NCBI GenBank assembly: GCA_963932465.1
Contig: CAWVRF010001047.1
Location: 406,001-470,000, forward strand
Reading direction: 5' to 3'
Length of the DNA: 64,000 nt
From: Maratus speciosus
Taxonomy: Eukaryota > Arthropoda > Arachnida > Araneae > Salticidae
Shown here: in pieces, positions 55,237 to 64,000 of the stretch
How the letters are laid out: the number at the start of each line of letters is the position of its first letter
How positions within the stretch are numbered: the first letter of the stretch is position 1
Program-made: the position numbers and the translations under genes
The notes under the pieces: generated by a model
The model's input: the letters and a program-made list of their open reading frames with translations, nothing else
Databases searched by the model: none
What the model was told of the DNA's origin: nothing

Positions 55237-55331
55237 ATTTTTCGCCCAGTTGGAAATTTACATCTAATATGATTTGTTTACCAATTAGAATAATTGTGCT
55301 AATATTAATCTAGTGTTAAGGGATTATATTA

Positions 55332-56420
55332 ATTATATTTAAGGGAGTCCAAGTAAATTAAATTCTGAATAAAAGTAAGATGTTGCAATGCCTAGCATCA
55401 TGCTTTCCGAAAATATAAATTTTAAGGGAGACCAAACTGGTCACCAAGGGCGGCTAGTAATTAAATTATTACGTGTGAAAAACTTTTAATGGTGAAAATT
55501 AATTCATATTTAAGAAGCTCAAATAATAATTTTCCCAAACACTTTTAAATTAAATAACATATTTTCGCGTAAATCTTAAAAGAGGAAAAAAACCTTTAAA
55601 ATAATTAAATTATTTAAGCGAATTATTACGCGATTTAATGGGGAAAATTGCATGATATATTAAACCAATACATTTAAAACTATTTTCTTACGGACAATAT
55701 TCATGTGACATCTCATTGGGAATCATATAATGTGTAAAAAAAAAAAAAAAAAGCGGCAAGCAAATTTGTTTATATATTTTAGCACTTGATACAGCATAAA
55801 TACAGGTAAATGCATGCGCAAAATACTTTCGATTTATTTTGTACGAATTACTATTCGATAAATAATATTAGAAATTGTGTATATATTTAATAATTAAAAT
55901 AAAAAAAATTACATTTTAAAATAACCCAAAAATATGCATGAGGGTGTATTAAAATACAGAAAAGATTTCATGCGTACGCTATATCTGTTCCTGAAAATAT
56001 CTAAAACTCGACCAAAACATAAAAAATATGAGTAAACACGGTGCTTTTCAATACCGTGGTTCTGAATGTTATTTCCAAGCAGACTAACATTTTTAACCTA
56101 GAACCCAAAGGAAGGATATTATCCATTGTGTTATTCTAAAAGTCCGAGAGGTAGCAATATTCTAACCTAACCATTTTACACAATTCAAATGTGTAATTGA
56201 TCTTACTTATCACTTTCCAAAACAGCCGTAAGCTGTCGTAACAGCCGTGAATGAGGACTTGGTAGTCGAAAAATGCCCTATTCAAACTAAAAAACATGGC
56301 CACCCGATCACAAACGATAGCCGTCATTCATGATAACATCATTCAATTATCCTTAATCGGGTAATCTTCTTAAAACAGGATACATTATCATTTATATAGA
56401 GTGTACGAAATTTGAACGCA
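55332..56420. other. Family V remnant then unassigned sequence
   Basis: 55332-55345 completes family V. From there to 56420 nothing is recognised; a poly-A tract lies at 55736-55752. Confidence 0.35.
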
Positions 56421-56423
56421 TGT

Positions 56424-56461
56424 TGGCGAGCGCAGCTCGCAGGGGGCAGAAGCCCCATAGT
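56424..56461 (+). mobile_element. Helitron-like 3' terminus, copy 1
   Basis: Two adjacent GC hairpins stand out in AT-rich surroundings: GCGAGCGCAGCTCGC (5-bp stem) and GGGGCAGAAGCCCC, then ATAG|T. The reverse-strand relative at 59228-59264 ends CCTCCCTAG|T, which fits the Helitron CTRR|T rule. No matching 5' end or protein gene was found. Confidence 0.45.
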
Positions 56462-57429
56462 TAAATAAAACAAACATAACTATTTAGATATATACAGTAT
56501 TCCTCTCAAAGCAGGCATATCGACTTATATGCCAGTATAAACGCACTTTAAATAAAGACAAATGTTTCTTAGTCTCGGTAAATATAATGCAATCATAAGC
56601 GAAAATATACAACTAGGCAATAGGAATTCTGCTTTTTCAGAATTTAGTGTCGTCCCCGATGAAAAAAATATATGTATATAAATATAGATAGTACAAAATA
56701 ATTTTCATTTTTAAAACTTCAAACACACGCTTTTATTTAATATAAAATGACGTCATTAGCATCCGCTGAAGAATTCCACATTTACCACCCAGTCTTAAAC
56801 AACAACTACATAAAAGTATGCATTTGGCGTCACTATTGCAGAATGCTACACAAATACAGCAAAAAGCAATTTCGTTCTTCAAGAAACTCGGCAAAAAAAT
56901 CGGCTATCGCGTGATTCATATGCCTTCATGTGTTTGTAACATTAATATAGATACTTAAAATTAAATATAGTTTATAATAGCTCCATGTTTTATGAGAAAT
57001 CATTCATTTATATTTTTTCCAAATAGCACATACTTTAAATTAATTTTTTTCAGTTGTTATGGGAAAATGGCAACAAAAAGATAATAATCTACTATTTTCC
57101 AACTATTTTTCCTTTACTTTCTACAGAAATGGAGTACGTGAGTTGCCAACTTAAAGAAATGGTGCTAAAAACTACAAAAAGTTAATAATTTAATAAAAAT
57201 TAATAAAATTAATAGTAATATAACATAATTTGAGATGCAGTTTTCAAACAAATTGCATTTAAAAGTACTACCCCTTCTACAGGACGGTAAGAAAATTGAA
57301 AACGTGCGATGCTTAGAAGCTTAAAAAATTTCAGTAGAGATTATCCCGTACAATGATACATCCGCTTTGTTTTACGGCTGGCTTATAATTATGGAACGTT
57401 ATTTTTTGAAAACGACACTTTTATTGTTG
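56462..57429. other. Unassigned sequence with reverse family Y fragment
   Basis: 57050-57260 on the minus strand carries AAATGCAATTTGTTTGAAAA, TTAATTTTATTAATTTTTATT and a GGCAACTCACGTACTCC phrase, resembling 11060-11180. The rest is unassigned. Confidence 0.35.
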
Positions 57430-59040
57430 GAAAAAAGAAATAGCATACCGAACGCTTAACCTCTTTCGATTTTCGCACGGTTCGGAAAAGCGTTCTTTAT
57501 CTTTAGAAAGACCAGAAACTCACATGTTTTTGAAATATAAAGAATCATTTGTTTAAAAAGTTTAAAAAACGTGTTTTTTTTTCCTGCCACTGGTTTTGGG
57601 AAACCTTTCACTCTCAAAAATAATTTACTTAAAAATGAGAACTTCCATGTACTCGTATTTTTTTAAGTACAATTGTTTCAAAAAGAAATACATTGTTAAA
57701 AATAATCTACTTAAAAATGAGCATTTCTATGTACTCATATTTTTTAAGTACAATTGCTTCAAAAAGGAGCATTAATCTACTTAAAAATGAAAATTTCTTT
57801 CTACTCGATTTTTTAAGTACAATTAATTCAGAAACGAGTACATGATATTTTGAAGTTGTGTATACTTATACTTCATTTATAAATGTATGCAGAAATGAAT
57901 ACATATATTTTGTATTTTAAAGTCTTAATATTCATGTTTAAATCCTATGTGCTCTAAAATATGAGTTTTCTGATAAACCCTTTTCTTATACCGAATTGAC
58001 AGTAGGGATTTCCAAGCTTTTATTTAAATATATGTCTATCTTTGTTATAATATTTAATTTATAATACACACTTTTCAGATTTATTTACAATTTCATTAAA
58101 AATGTTAAAGAAGAAAATTTAGTTTAAAAAATGTTTTTTTAGAAGTTAGAATATTTAAGAAAGGGAAAATTCATCTCTGCTGTTAGCGATCTTCCGTCGC
58201 TGATTCATAAAAGGTGTCATTTGGAAGCAGCTGGTAACTGCACTTATAGCACAGTCAATACAATACTGATCTCCCACCTAGAGGACTCGAGTTCAAATCA
58301 CGGGGCGGCTCATACACAAGAATGAAAAGTGTAAGTTCGTTGTTCTTTGCTCCAAAAATTGTAGTTCTTCGCGATTCAACATACCGTAATTAAAAATGGT
58401 GATTTTTCGGTTCTCTGTAATTTCGCTTTTTTTTTCCCTTATAGTGTATGTGTGTTTACATACTTATTTTCGAGTCCCTGTATGTACTCAAAAAAATGAG
58501 TACATGCGTTTTTCAAATTTAAGAGTTAAGTACTCGGAGCTATTTTAAGATCAGGAAGTGCTCAATAATTAGTACAATTTACTTCTTTTTAAGAATAGTG
58601 TTTTAATAGGGTTCGTAACAGTTTTTTTAATGTACTAATTAGTTTTCTCAAAGTGGAATATCGCCGTATTAAAAATGGTATGCATTCTCAAGTCAACATT
58701 TTCATGTTTAACGAACATGATAAATTAATACAATAACATTAACATTAATATTATTTAGTTATTATAAATTAAGTTACGCAGCTGAAAAAGTTTACTTCAG
58801 AATGGATATCATCCTAAAAAACATATTTCGGTTTGAAAGAATTTATAAATGCACAATAAAACTGCTCGTAAACGTTCCCGAAAATCAGCAACAGTAAAAG
58901 AAACTTTGTTTTTTATAAATCTCGAAAATATTTTGGTTTCTGAAGTTTCTAAAGATAAAAAACGCTTTTCGAATCGTGGGTAACTTCGAAGGGGTTACTG
59001 TATATTTTTGTGAGTTATATTATATTTTGTAGATTAAGAA
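57430..59040. repeat. Palindromic repeat family W, long copy
   Basis: The left part (57470-57610) is reverse W sequence (GGAAAAGCGTTCTTTATCTT, CCACTGGTTTTGGGAAACC) and the right part (58690-59040) direct W sequence (CGTAAACGTTCCCGAAAATC, CTAAAGATAAAAAACGCTTT). Between them is a three-unit tandem at 57615-57850 (ATCTACTTAAAAATGAG and TTTTTTAAGTACAATTG, about 75-80 bp apart) and related GAGTACATG motifs at 58490-58590. A decayed tRNA-like B box (GAGTTCAAATC) lies at 58290. Confidence 0.5.
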
Positions 59041-59227
59041 ATGTTTGTCTTTTTTACAGAGTAGTAAGGAAGGAAGATACTTCCTTAAGTATGGCTTTAG
59101 TGTAATAAGTATATTATGCATCACGCTAATTAAAAAAATTAAAAGTATTTTTTAATCCTTATTATTTTTTCGCGTATATGAATCTGCCAATAAGACTGTA
59201 CGACAGTCATTTTCTTGTTTTAAAACT

Positions 59228-59264
59228 AGGGAGGCTCCGCCCCCTGCTTGCTACGCTCGCCTAC
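59228..59264 (-). mobile_element. Helitron-like 3' terminus, copy 2 (reverse)
   Basis: On the minus strand: TAGGCGAGCGTAGCAAGC, GGGGGCGGAGCCTCCC, TAG|T. It is adjacent on its inner side to a C18 run (59264-59281) and a further hairpin GTAATCGCTTCGCGATTGC at 59284-59302. Opposite orientation to 56424-56461, so the two are separate insertions rather than ends of one element. Confidence 0.45.
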
Positions 59265-59584
59265 CCCCCCCCCCCCCCCCCGCGTAATCGCTTCGCGATT
59301 GCATTCGGGCGAAGCAATCCCCAGACGTAATTGTTTCATTGTTTCGCGATTCCTTATTTTCTATGCATTCAATTTTTAGATTTCACTTGGTAAAAACACG
59401 CTCCTTCCGCAACTCCTGACAATTTTATTTCCTTATCTCCAAGCGCATAACCATTACAGCTTACAGAGTTTCATAATTATAAGAATTATTAAATAGTATA
59501 AAATTATATATATAGTGTTACGATTATTGTAAATAGTTCGTGTTTGTGCTTAAAAGTAATGTAAATAGTTCAATTAAGCTCTGT

Positions 59585-59850
59585 TCATAAGCTAATATTA
59601 GTTTTTGTTGCATTGAAAAATCTCAATTTGTTGATTTTCTGCAAGCAACTAAACCCTATTAGATTTCAATGGGAATCTAAGGAAATTTGGCGAAATACTT
59701 GAAATAGCACCAAGTTGGCGTCACATTTTGCGACTAATTTTGGTCGCCAAATTTGGCGATATATCGCCAGGTTGGAGACAAACTTGGCGACAGAGCCGCC
59801 CTCCCTTGGTAAGCCCCCTTATAGCTTCAGAAAGCTCAGACCAATCAGAT
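59585..59850 (-). repeat. Repeat family V, copy 3
   Basis: Minus strand: ATGCATCTGATTGGT, GGCTCTGTCGCCAAGTTTGT, TGGCGATATATCGCC, CAAATTTGGCGACC, AGTATTTCGCCAAATTTCC, AATTGAGATTTTTCAATGCA. Collinear with copies 1 and 2; more diverged. Confidence 0.6.
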
Positions 59851-60635
59851 GCATTTCACGGTATCTACGCAGATTTTCATTGGTCCATTTCCAAATCGTT
59901 ACTTTTTTATATATATTAAAGGATTTAAATTAAATTAAGTTATTTATTGTTATTTAAATCCGTCAAATATAAAGAACTTATTTCTTGAACTCGAAAAGTA
60001 TAACATAGGAAAATTCATAATTAAAATCAGAAAATTAACTGGATTTGGATGTGTTTAATAACAACCACTTTTTTTGAAAATAATATAAGTAGATGTTGTA
60101 GGTGCACATTATGTTTTAACAATAGTACTCGAAGTCGATTACAATGCATTGAAAAATGATATTTGTGAATGGGTTTATGCTATAAAATCATCCAAATCAA
60201 TAAATCGTAAGTGATTAAAACGTTTTTTAAAACTAGTTTAATAATCTGAAGAGCTAAAAAATGATGTTGCGAATTGGAGTACAATACTTTAGAAACATAG
60301 AAAAGCGAGGAAAGCAGTTTTAATTAACTGTTTACTTGGTTTGAATAAAATGATAATTAAAAATATTTAAATTTTGCTTAAACATGGAATTTTAAGAACA
60401 CTTAAGAAAATATTTATATATTATTTTTAATTTGAATTCATATATATGTATAATATGAGGCATATATTTGTAAAATAGTTTTGGCATACATATACTATTA
60501 CATATAATTTACAAATATACCACAAGGTTGTGGACCGAAATTGAACGGACTGGTACAGATCATGTTGATTTGCTCTCTTACGTGTCCCATTCATTCTCAT
60601 ATATAAAATATATCTATATTATAAATGACAAACGT
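59851..60635. other. Unassigned AT-rich stretch
   Basis: No gene, RNA or repeat boundary recognised. Confidence 0.35.
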
Positions 60636-62640
60636 GTCTGTACGTAACGCTGACGTTATTTGACGGTGGCAACAGGAAACGAGTAAATTTAACTTTTATT
60701 ATTTTTTATTGTAATTTTTAAACTTCTAAATATCGCACATTTTTAATTTTTGCAGCTTCAAATATGTAAAAAAAATGTACAGTCGTGGAAAAAAAAAAAG
60801 TAAACACCCCCTACTAACTCCTCAACAAATTATCGTAGAAAAAAGTTACTGGTACCGAACGATTGGAAATAAAGTCTACTTTTAAATGATGTATATAAAA
60901 TTTGGTTAGGGGGCCATCTACATATTAAAACGAACCATAACTTTGTTTTTTCAATAGCAGTACCCAATTCTGACAGCATAAATGAGCTCTACATCCTTCA
61001 ATTAGCCTAAAAACGAATTTTTATGCAATTCGTACCATAAGTTTCCGAGAAATTAATTATTTTAAAACGAGCGTATTTTAAGGGCTGTATCCAAATTGAA
61101 GTTCCGTACTGGATTGTTAACCGAGAGAGCCCCTTCCTTGATCAAGGCACCTTAAGCGCCACTCAAGGAGTCAATGAAGCGTGCTAGATTACAGTACAGC
61201 AGAATACATTTCAAAATGTCTACTCACTTCCATCATAGACGGCCCCTTAAACCATCATTTTGCCGTTTTTTAAGCATAATTTGAAAACTACTTGGAAGGA
61301 AAATGTGAAATTTTTGAATTTCCATAAAGCAGGACTTAATAAATCTAAATCCATCAAAAAAACTGTAGGTTGCAATTCATAATTTTTTCGAATATTAATT
61401 TAATAATTCATAATTCATATCATGAAATTATAAAAATTGCAAATTCAGCTTATTTATGTTTGGGTATATTAGTATTATTACTACAAAAAAAAAAAAAATT
61501 AGCACATAGGAGCATAATTTCGGGAGATATAAATAAAAATATGAAAATGTAATTTAACATTAGAAGCACTAAATTTTGAATGTTTATAATTCAAAAACTT
61601 ATCATTCAAATGACTTGAAATTTGGTGTCTAGGCATAGTTTGAACCGAAGATTTGAAATATCTCGTTAAAATTGGGTATTGCCATTGAAAAAAATGAAGT
61701 TTGGATTCGTTCTAATATGTAGATGACCCCCTAAGAAAATTTTATATACATCATTTAAAAGTAGACTTTATTTCCAATCGTTCGGTACCAGTAACTTTCT
61801 TCTACGATGATTTGTTGAGGAGTTAGTAGGGGGTGTTTACTTTTTTTTTCCACGACTGTACTTTCAAATTCAATATGTTTGAAAACTATATGGCAATTTA
61901 CGCAATTTCTTTTGTTTTTAAAATAAGTTTCAAGCATGAATTTTTTCGCATCCATCTCTATTGCGTGCAGACGATTACGAAATATAAAATTCTGTTTGCA
62001 CTTAAATTAATATCATTATTTCATCTCATCAGTTTTTCAGCTTGTACTCCATAACGAAATTAAAACATTCATCAACCAATATATAAAACACAAATTTAAG
62101 ACATGTGATCGAATTTCGCTCTTAACCCACTAAAATGAACAGCATCAAAAAGGATGATTGCAAATAGCGATTTATTCGGCTGGTTAACTCCTGACGCGAG
62201 GCCAATATGAAAATATCACTTTTATTATGTTTCTAACTTTATTTGAATGCATTATTGACAATTTTAATATAAATATGATTTTTGGTATTGTTAGTGGGCA
62301 TGCTAAAAAAATAAATTAAATGTAAAAAAATTATTAGGGGTAACAAAAAATAAATAAATAAATAAATAAAAAATAGAAGTAGACCATGCGAGGTTTTTTA
62401 GCCGCAATCTTCGAGAGTATTTGCTGGTACTTTTTTTTTATTATTTTTGATTAACTGCAATTTTTTAATGAAAAAACATGTTTTAATGATATAGAAGTAT
62501 ACTACGTCAAATGCCGCTTGCAGAAGCTTTTGAAAAATACTTCATTCATCGCTGTGCTGTTAGTACGTGCAGAGAAAAAAGGATGTTAACATCAGAAGTA
62601 ATATATATGATGGTTTTCACCTGGATTCTGTAACCCGGGG
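60636..62640 (+). repeat. Repeat family Y, longest copy, interrupted
   Basis: 60636-60779 and 61859-62640 together follow the order seen at 26826-27530: GTAACGCTGACG, GGTGGCAACAGGAAAC, AAAATGTA|CTTTCAAATTC, AGTTTCAAGCATGAATTTTT, CTCTATTGCGTGCAGACGAT, CACTTAAATTAATATCATTA, CCATAACGAAATTAAAAC, GACGCGAGGCCAATATG, ATTCTGTAACCC. The 1.08 kb MITE splits it at TA. (AAAT)n at 62347-62372. Confidence 0.6.
60780..61858. mobile_element. TA-target element with long inverted repeats, 1,079 bp
   Basis: TA at 60778-60779 and 61859-61860; TIRs start CAGTCGTGGAAAAAAAAAAA and continue for at least 150 bp (GTAAACACCCCCTACTAACT, AGTTACTGGTACCGAACGAT, GTCTACTTTTAAATGATGTA, with matching complements at 61690-61850). 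The centre is unique, with GAGAGAGCCCCTTCCTTGAT near 61130. No transposase frame. CAGTCGTGG ends and a TA target fit the Tc1/Tigger group. Confidence 0.85.
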
Positions 62641-63240
62641 AGACTGGGTTTATCCCCCTGCATTTATAAAATTGAGTGTATGTTTGTGATTTTCAGAGAA
62701 ACACGTAATTTTAGGTTCATCGGGCTACTTTGACTACGCAAAATCAAATATGACGTTTAAATAAAGTTTTGTCTGTCTGTCCGTTTGCCCAGAATAGGAT
62801 CAGGAAAGATTCCATAACTAACACTAAACGTTAGGCAGATAGAAAATGTTTCTGGTTATAATCTGCAGTTTATCGCATTCCTATATCTAAAATAGTTTTC
62901 AGAAAATAAGGCAAAAACTGATAAAAAAAAACTAGGAATATCAACAATGAAAAAAATCTTTTATTACTCAAAAACTCGGGAACTAACTGAATAATTTTAA
63001 CCCTTTTGCGACTGACGGGACTTAAACGTACTGGTTAATTTAAATTGATTTTGTTTTGTCCTAATAATTATTTTTGTTGTTAAATGCGCGTAGTAATGAT
63101 AGTATATGTATGTATATATTTTGTTATAATATCATTTACGTTTTAGCATTTAGTAATAAAACAACAATAAGAAGTTTGTAAATAAAACTTTTTTGAGCAT
63201 TGGTGATTCTTTTACTTTAACATGCTTTTCATAGTTACTT
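62641..63240. other. Unassigned sequence with a piggyBac-like left end
   Basis: 62775-62800 has a TGTCTGTCTGTCCG tract as found inside T1 and T2. TTAACCCTTTTGCGACTGAC at 62997 resembles the left ends at 98 and 42781, but the following sequence is not clearly related. Confidence 0.35.
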
Positions 63241-63249
63241 GTAAAAGGA

Positions 63250-63802
63250 CTTATTACATTGTACACAATTATTCTAATTGGTAAATAAATCATAACAGAT
63301 GTAAGTTTCCAACTGGAGGAAAAATGTCCGGACGAGGATTCGAACCAGGGATCTCTTAACTGAAGCGGCCAATGCTCTACCAGCTGAGCTATCACGGACG
63401 AATCTGGTGGAACTTTTTCACCCAGCTAACCTTATTGATTATAGCATCTGGTCTGAAATCTAGTTTAGCTCAACAGAATAAATTGCAGGTAATGGGACTC
63501 CAGATAACGCTGGATACTTAATTAAACTAGATTAATTTTAACACAATTATTCTAAATGTAGTGTAATTACGTATCCAGCGATTTCTGGAGTTCCATTACC
63601 TGCGATTTATTCTGTTGACCTGAACCAGATTTCAGACGAGATGCTATAATCAATACGGTTAGCTGGGTGAAAAAGTTCGACCAGAATCGTCCGAGATAGC
63701 TCAGATGGCAGAGCACTGGCGGCGTTAGATAGGAGATCCCTGGTTCGAATCCTGGTCCGGACATTTTTCTCCCAGTTTGAAATTTACATCTGTTATTCTG
63801 TA
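63250..63802. mobile_element. Second head-to-head SINE dimer
   Basis: Two units of the 54700-55315 family face each other: minus unit with tRNA-like 63399-63326 and plus unit with tRNA-like 63689-63762. The spacer between units is very short here (about 63530-63560, AACACAATTATTCTAAAT). The left side also starts with ACAATTATTCTAATTGGTAA, the partial next-unit sequence seen at 55270-55315. The inverted arms differ from each other (for example GACGAGG versus GTCCGGACC-type changes), so it is older than the first dimer. A target duplication was not identified. Confidence 0.75.
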
Positions 63803-63916
63803 ACTCAACTATATTCGTTAATTAAAATAGCAATTTAATTTAAGGCAGCGCGTCTCTGTCTATCATTTTGCTCAGCCTTGCTTTTTCTAGCACGCTGTTC
63901 CTTTTTTCCCTCTCTT

Positions 63917-63960
63917 GCACTGAAGAAGAATCTCGCTGTAGATTCGAAATAGCTGTTTGC
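63917..63960 (+). ncRNA. Hammerhead-like remnant (CTGAAGA variant)
   Basis: GCA (63917-63919), CTGAAGA, A, hairpin GAATCT/AGATTC, GAAAT, loop AGCT, GTT, TGC. The layout is the same as the 3832 candidate: short stem I GCA/TGC, one extra base before stem II and a 2-bp stem III (AT/GT). CTGATGA is changed to CTGAAGA, a position needed for catalysis, so probably inactive. It lies close to the window end, so context is incomplete. Confidence 0.4.
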
Positions 63961-64000
63961 TGCTTTTTCACGCATTATTTGTGCATTTTAAACGTTGGTT

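Larger units (their letters stand above)
54700..55315. mobile_element. Head-to-head SINE dimer with perfect 16-bp target duplication
   Basis: TTAAGGGATTATATTA occurs at 54684-54699 and again at 55316-55331, and only once (with one change) in the uninterrupted family V copy at 14139. Between them two nearly identical units of about 280 bp face each other around a spacer at about 54965-54992. Unit 1 is on the minus strand (tRNA-like 54801-54728) and unit 2 on the plus (tRNA-like 55163-55236). After unit 2, 45 bp (TTTACCAATTAGAATAATTG to AATCTAGTG) repeat the start of a unit, as if the next unit had begun. Long target duplication implies LINE-type retrotransposition of the whole structure. Confidence 0.82.

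Noticed and set aside
58230..58330. Possible tRNA-Gly-like sequence with CTCCCAC loop and GAGTTCAAATC
   Set aside because: Acceptor and D-arm pairing could not be formed by eye and the B box has a substitution; at best a very decayed tRNA-derived fragment.

Overview
This 64 kb window looks like an AT-rich, intergenic stretch of an arthropod nuclear genome, with an arachnid or other chelicerate most plausible. Reasons: no long open reading frames, many poly-A/T and dinucleotide runs, and a dense mix of decayed transposable elements (pogo/Tigger, piggyBac, mariner, hAT-like, Helitron-like, Penelope-like, tRNA-derived SINEs). The taxon is an inference from element content; nothing here identifies a species. 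No complete, intact host protein-coding gene could be supported. The protein signal comes from broken transposase or endonuclease genes and one thrice-repeated histone-H2A-like fragment.

Layout. 0-9.3 kb: a short-TIR MITE (583-1022), a tRNA-like SINE (about 2396-2640), three dispersed copies of one unknown repeat, a 3119-5140 inverted repeat, and two foldback elements (3608-3932 and 8732-9264) whose arms each carry a hammerhead-ribozyme-like motif. A reverse-oriented minisatellite element lies at 6.4-8.0 kb. 9.6-18.6 kb: TTAA-flanked MITEs, a mariner transposase relic split by an hAT-like MITE, a Ser-tRNA-like SINE, and the C-terminus of a Penelope-like GIY-YIG endonuclease followed by another hammerhead-like motif. 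18.9-24 kb: a 3-unit tandem repeat, then a 4 kb pogo-like element with a PHD-type C-terminus, into which a 2.1 kb piggyBac has inserted at TTAA.

24-38.9 kb: a Helitron-like element built of about 147-bp monomers, a second Penelope-like relic with a readable GIY-YIG motif, a TIR element built of about 173-bp monomers, and three same-orientation copies of a repeat carrying the H2A-like fragment. One copy is split by a 5.2 kb insertion with an 8-9 bp target duplication. 39-54 kb: sparse sequence, then TA-flanked elements at 44.1-45.2, 47.6-48.3 and 52.3-52.9 kb, a nest of three elements at 45.3-46.5 kb, a second 147-bp-monomer element, and several TTAA MITEs. 54-64 kb: two head-to-head SINE dimers (the first with a perfect 16-bp target duplication), Helitron-like GC hairpins, a long palindromic repeat, and a 1.08 kb palindromic TA element.

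The strongest candidate for something unusual is the group of foldback elements with hammerhead-like cores. One copy (3832-3878) can be folded by eye into a complete type I hammerhead with a very short stem III, the form described for Penelope-like retroelements, and Penelope-like endonuclease relics lie in the same window. The second is the SINE dimer, which appears to have been inserted as one head-to-head unit. All folds, alignments and family names here were made by eye without tools.
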